From: Chara braunii
Lineage: Eukaryota; Streptophyta; Charophyceae; Charales; Characeae
Assembly (NCBI GenBank): GCA_003427395.1
Contig: BFEA01000377.1
Location: 1,394,926 to 1,434,051, forward strand
Reading direction: 5' to 3'
Length of the DNA stretch: 39,126 nucleotides
Under the pieces are notes generated by a model. It worked only from the letters and a program-made list of their open reading frames with translations. It did not search any database and was not told where the DNA came from. A program made the position numbers and the translations under genes. Positions 31,579 to 39,126 of the stretch are shown piece by piece. Every line of letters starts with the position of its first letter. Position 1 is the stretch's first letter.

Positions 31579-32553
31579 AGACCTGCTGCAACACTGCGAC
31601 ATAAAACTTGATAAAAGTGCATTATGCTGTGACCTGCTGCACAACCGCGATATAAACTGAGGAGAGGGGGTTGGAAGGGAACATGATGCAGGAGAGAGGT
31701 AAATCTGTAGGTGGGAGAGGTTAGAGATATAGAAACAAGGAGGGTAGAGGTGGAGCAATTTTTCCCTTTTAATATGTTGTCATTTCTGAGTCCTGCTCTG
31801 GATTATTCTCAGATGCAATGTTTTTAGTGCGCAGAAGGGTGGAGCAAGGGTGATGCATCAGATCATTCCATAAGACTTGTAAATTTGTAGTTCTCCGTGG
31901 GGAGGTGATGCTATCTGCCAAACCTCGATATGTGGCTTTGTGGACGTCCTGCTTTTCCTCCGGTTTCATGGAGTAAGCTCCGGTGAGGAAAGTCACGAGG
32001 CGTCATGCAGAAAAGCATCCCAGGATACTACAGATGTGCTAGGTGCACAATGACATCTTTCTCTGTTTTAGTCTCTTTTTGTGGAAGAAATGATATGCCT
32101 GTGCAAGTAAGTGGGTCCCAGGGGCCATCTGGGTGTGACAGGCAGGAAGGCTCACCAACAACGAGGAAGCATCTTTGTACGCGATAAGAAGGGAAATCCA
32201 GTCGATGCTGATCCAATAAGGCCGAATGAACATATTGAGACATGTGGTGGACATGGAATGATGATGCACAGCTTTCTCGATGGATTCTGTGTTCTAATTT
32301 GTAGCTGGCGGACTCGTTTACCGAACCTGAGGGGAATCATATAGGGAAGGCGAGCTGGGAGTGAAGGTATCTGTGAAAATCGAGCAATCAATGCTGACCA
32401 GGGATCCTTTTGCTGACTCACGGAAGTCATGTTGTATCATCATGACTTGCTGCTGGAAAAAGGATGAACTGACGCTCCTCCAGAATCGAAAAGGAGCAAG
32501 GACCGTAAGGATCTGTTAAACCGCCACTTTCTTTCAGTGTTGGGAAAAGTGCG
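31579..32553. other. No recognised gene
   Basis: Starts with a short near-duplication (GACCTGCTGCA(A)CAC(A)... at about 31580 and 31631). Frames of 66-92 codons on both strands match nothing I know. It separates the retrotransposon from the kinesin 5' region. Confidence 0.5.
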
Positions 32554-32561
32554 TATATAAA
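32554..32561 (+). promoter_or_regulatory. TATA-like box, candidate kinesin promoter
   Basis: TATATAAA lies about 750 bp upstream of the proposed kinesin start. A GC-rich stretch follows at about 32590-32680, then a possible donor AAAG|GTAGTG at 32690 and a good acceptor TTTTCCCTGGTGCAG at 33222. A first untranslated exon and an intron of about 530 bp before the coding exon would fit. This is inference from motifs alone. Confidence 0.3.
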
Positions 32562-33309
32562 CTGTATCACATTCTTCGTGGACCAGACCTGGTGGCAGCG
32601 GCCGTTGATAAATGGATGTGGACGGCCGCCGTTTCGTTGCGGTCTCCGAAACTAGTAGGGACCCTCCCCGCGGCCGATGTATGTGAAAGGTAGTGGTCCT
32701 TCAAGAAAATAAAAGAAGAAAGGAAAGAAAGAAGAGGAAAGGAAAGGAAACAAAACAAAATAAAAGAAAGATATGGTATGCCTGCTCTCCTAGCCATCAT
32801 GGCACCCTTCCTTTCTCTTTCTGCAGTGGTGAATTATTCGAGTTGTACAAGCTTTTAAAAGGACCTCTCCCTTCGAGTATGTCCTATCATTACATTCTGG
32901 CGACAAACAATTGTGTAAACATTTTGAGTGTGATTACCATTGATGCCTGCGGCTATTGTGCCCGCTTGCCCACATGTTTCAGTCTGTCGGTATTGTCTGC
33001 TGGGAGGTACCCTGCAGCAAGAGAGGCAGAACTGGCAGTTATCAGTATTTGTTTCTGTCCCTGTTTGAGTGTCTGGAATATTGGGTTGATTCAGATCATC
33101 AGTATTATTCTAGGCCTCTCTTTCCCACTGCGTATTTCTTCTGCAAGTGGATAAAAAAGGAGCCGCAAAAACAATGAAAACTGGCATGGGCAGGTTTTCT
33201 TTTTTCTTTTTCCCTGGTGCAGTCAGCCAATTCAGTCCTGTAGGCCGAGCCCCTGTCGGAAAGATACTGGTGGTTTAACGGCAGGCAAGGACTATCATTT
33301 TCCATCTTG

Positions 33310-36300
33310 ATGCAGCTTAATCGATTGTCTGACGACCTGTATCTTGGAATGATTGTGAGCGACTTAGCTCAACAGGTCACTCCCACTGATTTCACTTGGA
33401 GAGCGGGCCAGGTGAGGGATATGGTTTTGGATATTCATTAGCCTGTGCCTACGAGTCCATACCATTTGAGCCGAGGCTTAGTGTGCTTTATTTTTTCTCT
33501 TGTCTCTGTACCCTTGCAGTTGGATAATGGTGTCTGCCTCCCTAATGGGTCGGCAACTCAAGCAGCAAGTATTATCCCTCCTGTGCCAAGAGAGTCACCG
33601 GTTAAAGTGGTCTTGAGATGCAGGCCACCTCCCTCACTTTCGAATGGCATGGGAAATGGTGTTGGGGGTGGCAGTCCCACTCATCCCATGGTTGAAGTGA
33701 TCACTCGATGCCCAGACCACCCAAATGCAGTACGAGTGCAGGATAAAATTTTCTTTCTGGATGGTGTGTCATTTGCATCACAAGAGTCCACGAAAGAGTT
33801 CTACGCGAAGTATGCACAAAGGAGTGTGGAGGATGCAACAATGGGAGCTGATCGAACGATCATGATGTATGGGCCAACAGGCACGGGGAAAACTTACACT
33901 ATGTTTGCTCCTGGGGAGGGGATTGCACACTTGGCGCTGAAGCAACTGCTGGAACAATCGGCATTGCCGAGTGGAGGGTTTCAGGATGCTCATGATTCAA
34001 GTGTTGAAGGGCCTAATGGAATAGAAAGAAGGGCCCACCTGGGAGGTAGTCTGGGGCTAGGAGGGGGTGCAGGAGCGATGTCTGTAACGGTGACGTGCAT
34101 GGAGGTGTACAATGAACGGGTTATGGACCTGCTTGCTCCGGTTTCTGATGCTGGGCAAGGTGGTCTTTCAAGTCGTGGAAATGCTGCGGCGGCTGCCAGT
34201 GCTGTGCCAGGGAAGATCCTCAAGATTCAGAGGGGAAGAGCACTTGGTGCCCATACAGTGTCTGGGTCGGACCCTTTCACGGTAATGAGGTTGATTGCCC
34301 CTGCGTTGAAGAGGAGGTCGGTTGGGTCCACAAATTTGAACCATATGTCATCTCGTAGTCACTGCATTCTTCAGTTCCATATCTCACCTGCAGGAGGGAG
34401 ATTGACATTTGTGGACCTGGCTGGCAGTGAGAGCATCGGACGATCTGGAGCTACTGATGAGTCCGCCAAACAGGCGGGAACAATCAATCACGGCCTCCTG
34501 GTTCTGCGAAGGGTAGTTGATGCGTTGGCGTTGAAGCACACCCATGTGCCCTACAGGGATAGCAAGTTAACACAGTTGTTGAGGAGTTCCCTTCAGGGCC
34601 GGGCTAGGAGTCTCATGGTTCTGTGTACCAGTCCATGTCCATCAGATATTCATGAAACTATTGTAACTCTCCATTATGGGACGACAGCACGGGATATTGT
34701 GCACCTGCCTTCGAAGGAGAAAATAAAATCTTCTTCTGGATCAACTGCGGGGGTTCTTGCAGAGCAGCTGAGGGCAAAGGATGCATTTATCGAGAGACTC
34801 CGAGCCCAGAATGAGGAATTGGCCTCCAGACTGGCTGCAATTGAAAGAGCACGCTTGCTGGGGTCTCCACTTACTGGTGATGCGTCTCTGCCATCCTTCT
34901 CGCAGTTGACACTTGGTGCTGAAGGAAGTTTTAGCGTGAATGAGGACACAGAGACCATTGATGACGATGATGACTACTATGACGATGTGGCCTCTGAAAG
35001 TGGTAGGTCTATGAGTGCACGTTCAGTGTTCAGTCCACGAGGTAGCGAAGCAGGTGATCGACCATGGATGATGCCAAGTCCTCTGAACATCCCTTCTAGA
35101 AACAGCACAGGGCGGTTAAGCCTCAATGGAGCTGAAGAAGAAAGTCGTGCTACTGAATTTGGGATGGGCTTGACTCGCAGCATGAGCATGGGCAGAGTAC
35201 CAGGTCTGTCGAAGACGTTGGCAGACCAAAGTGATGCTATACGGAATTGGTCAAAGCTTCGAACAGGATGGAAGCTGGAGCAGTGGAGGAAAGCTCGGGA
35301 AGGCAAACCATCGCGTGGCCCTCCATCTGGGATTCCTCCTGCTGGAGGGGTCAGTCGTCTGTCTTTGGGAGGCAGCAATGGAAGTCACGGAAATACTTGC
35401 CCGAGCATGCCCTTGGTAAGCCCAAAACGACCAAAAGAACAACTGGAGCTGGGGCTGGACCTGGGGTTGATTTCGGACGCTCAGCGTAAGCGAGTGAGGG
35501 TCAGAGAACTCCCTGGGCATGGAGGTCAATGCGCAGAAGAAAGAGATACACGGACAGAGCAGGAAGAACATTCCGATTGTGCTCCAAAATCTTGGGAAGT
35601 GGTGCAAGTTCACGAGGGCAAAAGAGGTGATCCTATTGTGAATCAGATGGACTGTCCTCACCATTCCAGTGGGTCCGATACGATGGCCACCACTGCTGAT
35701 GACGAGTCCAGTGTCTCAAGCATTCCTGGTGCTGTGTCGGAGACATCCATTGATAGTCAGTCAGTGGAGTTTGGGGAGGATGTTACTGCGGAAACGGGAC
35801 TGGAAAAATGTGAGAATGCTTGTGATCTATCTAGTCCAAATGGCCATGGTAGTGTATCCCCCCGGGTTGGGAAGAGCAAGAGAAATAAGAGTGGAAGAAA
35901 ACTCGAATTAGCTCATCAAGGTGACGAAAGAGGTGAGACTGGTGCAAAATTATGTCTGGAGGAGGCTGATGCAGAGTCATCTGTAACGAGTGTGGATTCC
36001 CTTTCCTCCTGTGCTGAATCTCCAAGCCCAGAATCCGGATGCCGCTCAGATGATGCCACTCTGATTAAGGAGGAGACTGCAAAAGAACTTCCTGAGCCTG
36101 TTGAATTTGTGGTTGGCGTTGTTGACACTGTGGATACTCTGGCAGCAACAAGTGCAAGTGGTGGACCTGCTGAAGCTGGTGAGTTTCTAGATGCTGCGGT
36201 CATATGCGGTCAGATAGAAGTCGATGCCGTAGTTCAGGAGGACTCAGGCAGACTGGATGAGTTACACATGAATAGTGGTGTTCACGAGGAGGATGCAGAT

Positions 36301-37054
36301 GTCGTTGTTCAGGGGGATGAGGAGGAAGAGGAGCAGGAGGAGACAGAACTAGGGTTGAAGGGAGATGTGAAGGAAATCCCGGAGAACTCTAATCGGCAGG
36401 ATGATCCTTACGTAGATGATCTCCAAGCTGGTGAACATCAGGAGACACCTGTACAGCAGTTTATGGCTGGGGTGGGGAAGGCCGTGGAGCTTACGGATGA
36501 GACGGGCAAGGACGGCAATGCGAAGAATGATGTGAAGGAAATCCCCAGAAACCCCAGCCGGCAGGATGCTCCTGACATAGATGGTTGCCAAGCTGGTGAG
36601 CATCAGGAGGCACCTGTGCAGCAGTGTGTCTCCGGGGTGGGGAAGGGCGCCCCGGAGCTTATAGATGACACGCACAAAGCTGGCAATGCGAAGAATGATG
36701 ATGATGGAGTGAAGAATTGTGCGGAATCTGTCAAGGAGATCGATGCAAAACTCGCAATCAGTGGCGATGCAGCATCTAATGTGAAGAAGGAAGTCGAGGG
36801 TGGAGCAAAGCCCAGGCTTGGCTTGGCAGGACTCAGAGCCCGGCTGGGGAAGACGCTTGGTCTGAAACTCTCGGGAGACGAAGGTGTTGCTGCTGCAAGG
36901 GCTAGAGGAAGGACAAAGGAATTCATGAGCGATGGAGCACAGGACAGCCCTGCAGATGTTCTCTGCATGCCAGCCTTCCGTACTGCACGAGACTCTGAGA
37001 ACAATGGTGGTCTTCTGGCAGGGGAAGAGGAGGACCTGCTGCCTGCACAGCCAG
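33310..37054 (+). CDS. KIN-10 (PAKRP2-like) kinesin motor protein, 3' end open
   Basis: Microtubule motor of the plant KIN-10 family; Arabidopsis PAKRP2 acts on Golgi-derived vesicles at the phragmoplast during cell-plate formation (family knowledge). Proposed exon 1 is 33310-33411 and exon 2 is 33520-37054, phase 0 between, giving 1212 residues so far. Motor, about 61-431: PVKVVLRCRP, DGVSFASQE, P-loop GPTGTGKT (152-159), switch I SSRSH (311-315), switch II DLAGSE (333-338), HVPYRDSKLTQLL (~376). A coiled coil (~447-480, EQLRAKDAFIERLRAQNEEL) follows, then a long acidic, low-complexity tail with patches near 515 and 967 and a two-copy 55-residue repeat (983-1093). The open frame runs on to 37230, but CCAG|GTATGC at 37055 is a good donor and the residues after it turn hydrophobic and unlike the tail. 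Further exons probably lie downstream. Family assignment is firm; gene ends are inferred. Confidence 0.9.
33412..33519 (+). other. Predicted 108-nt intron of the kinesin gene
   Basis: Donor GGGCCAG|GTGAGG and acceptor CTCTTGTCTCTGTACCCTTGCAG|TTGG. Splicing joins two in-frame exons at phase 0. A start at 33445, inside this interval, would give an N-terminus made of the pyrimidine tract (FIFSLVSVPLQ), which argues for the intron. Confidence 0.75.
36364..36696 (+). repeat. Coding 165-bp tandem duplication in the kinesin tail
   Basis: Two in-frame copies start DVKEIPENSNRQDDPYVDD and DVKEIPRNPSRQDAPDIDG. Both contain QAGEHQE(T/A)PVQQ and end in GNAKND. The second is one codon longer. Both stay open, so the duplication is tolerated in the disordered tail. 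Confidence 0.95.
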
Positions 37055-39126
37055 GTATGCTAAGGGAAAGGGAGATGGGAGGGGAGGTTCCTTTTGGCCT
37101 TTGTATTGCTGTCTCTTGTTTTGTTTTCCTCCTTTGGAGCCTAGCTTGCTTGTTGATCCCATCATTCATTGGCATAGAAAACTTTTGGCTTATGAAAAAT
37201 GGTAACCAGTTTTTTAGAGAAGAGTTTTAGCTAGGTGATTGGCATGAGAAAAGTGGGAATATGTCGTTAGGACTCTAAATATTTGTGAGGAATTTATGTG
37301 GCAAACATGAATCTATGAAAATCAATGAATAGATGCAAAGCTATCTTGCCATTATTGCATTAGACTACATAAAAATCAGCAGGCAATGGCAAAACTAGGG
37401 CGTGTAGAATGCAGTACGCTTCTGAGTCTTGGACATGCTTCTTTCATGAAGTCTCAACGGCACCCTTCTAGTCCCCTTGAAACGTCAAGAAGTGTACTGT
37501 GTGCTCGAAATTGAGTAACTTGCTTGCGACTTTAGGCTCAAGTGTACAAAATGACAAAGGCACTCTGTGGAATTGATCGATCATATGCTGCTTCGTGTGG
37601 TGGCCGCAAACGTAACGTTGAAGTATCCCAGATGCTACCGTGGGATCGTAGTAGTGTACGGCATTCATCACGGGATCTCGGCAATGTAGGGTATTCAGTG
37701 TGTGGGAACGTGTTACCAATACCTATTTTATGTTAGACATATTGACTACCATGTGTAGCGGATTTAAGGAGACTACGTTTCTGCCAAGCAAGGATGAGGT
37801 CCTCTTGCTGTGGCTTTGACTGGTGATCCAATGCATGGTTAGGGCTGAGGAGGAGAAGCTTGGATTTTACAAAAGATGCAAGCGCCGCTCAATGGCTTTG
37901 AGTTAATTGTAGGCGCTGAGAGGAGTGTAGTATCATGAAGGAGGACTTTTGGGTACATTCAGTGGACCGGGCAAGAGGATAGGTGAACTGCTCCTGTTGT
38001 GGAGCATGCGGAGAACTCAGCTTCTCAATCAGCTACGCATATCTGCAGTTACCTACATGTGGTGGTGACTTTGGCGGTGAGATGAATTCTTGTACTTTGT
38101 ACTTGGCCTGCTCCCTCATGCTTCAGTATTGTGCTCTGTGTTCTCGGAAGGGAGTAGTCTTTTTGATGTCAATCTAGAAATTTGGAAGTGGTGAGATCTC
38201 CATGGAGCTCACTTTGTGCTTAGCCTGCTCCCTCATGCTTCGGTATTGTGCTCTGCGTTCTCGGTAGGGAGGAGTCTTTTTGATGTCGATCTAGAGATTT
38301 GGAAGTGGTAAGATTTTCACAGATGAGCTCTGTGATTTTGTGATTCATCAGAATAAAGGACTTGGAAGTTGGATCAAATATCTTTGTGACATTGTAAATC
38401 ATGCATTTGGGAGTGTGATGTTCCATCAATCTGGTTGCCTGTGGCCTCATTTTTGGTTTCAGCAAGAGCCTTATTTTCGTTTGACAGATGCTTTGTATGC
38501 TTCTGATCGATTCTCAGGGTGGAAGCTCTGCAGCACTGTCCTTTGGCCTTCAACATGTTTGGTTGTTGGCTTTGATGCATATCTGCAATGTCCCTCATTG
38601 ATTCTCTGAAGCTCAAGTGTGCCTAGTCCCAATCACAATGCTGACTCTGGTCTGCAATGTGGCATTAGGAACAACGGTTCAAATTCGCTCTGGCATCTGC
38701 TGTGAGGATTGTTATTACTTTTGTTGTGAGGCGATCGGTCACCCAACTGTGATAGGACCTGACCAAACTTGTCCTTTTGACCGCATATTCGTATGATGAA
38801 TGCAGTGGTGCCTTCCACTAAAGGAATAGGAGCATGACCCATGAAAGAGTATTAGCTTCCTTAGCCCAAGGAAGCGGTTCCAGGGCTCAATGTCGTGGTG
38901 GTGGTACTCCGTGGGAACTGGGGTAGGACCTGACAAAGCTTTTCCTGTATATCACAGATTTGTATGTGTATATTCGTCTATGCCGTGCCAAAAAGCGATA
39001 GAGTTTGGTCTGATCGCGCTTGGGCACGGAGGGGAGTCGAAAGGGGGGGGGGGGGGGGGAGCTGTTGCGAGGGAGAGCGTGGAGGAGGGGGGGGAAAACA
39101 GTGGAGCCTATGAAGAGCATTTTGTG
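37055..39126. other. Probable kinesin intron or 3' flank; no gene recognised
   Basis: Follows the predicted donor at 37055. It contains a 117-bp tandem duplication (38098-38331; CCTGCTCCCTCATGCTTC at 38107 and 38224) and a 17-nt G-run (39043-39059). Frames of up to 89 codons match nothing I know. No later exon is convincing within the window. Confidence 0.45.
38098..38331. repeat. 117-bp tandem duplication
   Basis: Both copies run CCTGCTCCCTCATGCTTC(A/G)G, GTATTGTGCTCTG, GTCTTTTTGATGTC(A/G)ATCT and TTTGGAAGTGGT. Confidence 0.9.

Noticed and set aside
33445-33519. ATG at 33445 as the kinesin start
   Set aside because: The first 25 codons are the pyrimidine tract and acceptor of a good intron. 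The exon at 33310-33411 joins in phase.
37055-37230. C-terminal transmembrane-like end of the kinesin frame (FGLCIAVSCFVFLLWSLACLL)
   Set aside because: Begins right after a strong donor (CCAG|GTATGC) and differs in composition from the acidic tail, so it is probably intron read-through.

Overview
This is a eukaryotic window, most likely from a streptophyte. The one intact-looking gene encodes a plant-type KIN-10 (PAKRP2-like) kinesin. It has a GT-AG intron, and the DNA around it is old, nested retrotransposons. My best guess is a charophyte alga such as Chara braunii, from the look of the Ty3/gypsy proteins; this is an inference, not a match I could run. There is no operon, prokaryotic gene, CRISPR array or intact tRNA.

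Layout. 1-2690: microsatellites, a 30-bp minisatellite and a ~230-bp tandem array, with no gene recognised. 2691-3702: a U6 snRNA-derived sequence (minus strand) cut in two by a solo LTR (2746-3661) with a 5-bp target duplication. 4327-4434: a second U6 retropseudogene, with an A-rich tail and a perfect 14-bp target duplication. 6394-15429: a decayed Ty3/gypsy element on the minus strand ('element B'). It has LTRs at both ends, remnants of gag, protease, RT connection/RNase H and integrase, several local tandem duplications, and a 1.58-kb TG...CA insertion inside its 5' LTR. 15430-21995: no recognised gene, only tandem duplications, simple repeats and a G-run. 21996-31578: a second Ty3/gypsy element on the minus strand ('element A'), whose LTR family is the same as the solo LTR in U6. 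Its gag-pol can be read from zinc knuckle to integrase but is broken by frameshifts, deletions and stops. Between RNase H and integrase it carries a 2.45-kb poly(A)-tailed retroposon with a 9-bp target duplication, itself full of GAT/GCT triplet repeats. 32554-37054: TATA-like box, 5' region and the kinesin gene on the plus strand. 37055-39126: probably intron or 3' flank of the kinesin.

The only candidate host gene is the kinesin. The rest records layered transposition: LTR elements landed first, then later insertions, LTR-LTR recombination, and decay by indels and C-to-T-like stops. I see no convincing new multi-gene system. The most informative observations are the two U6-derived insertions and the datable nesting of elements.
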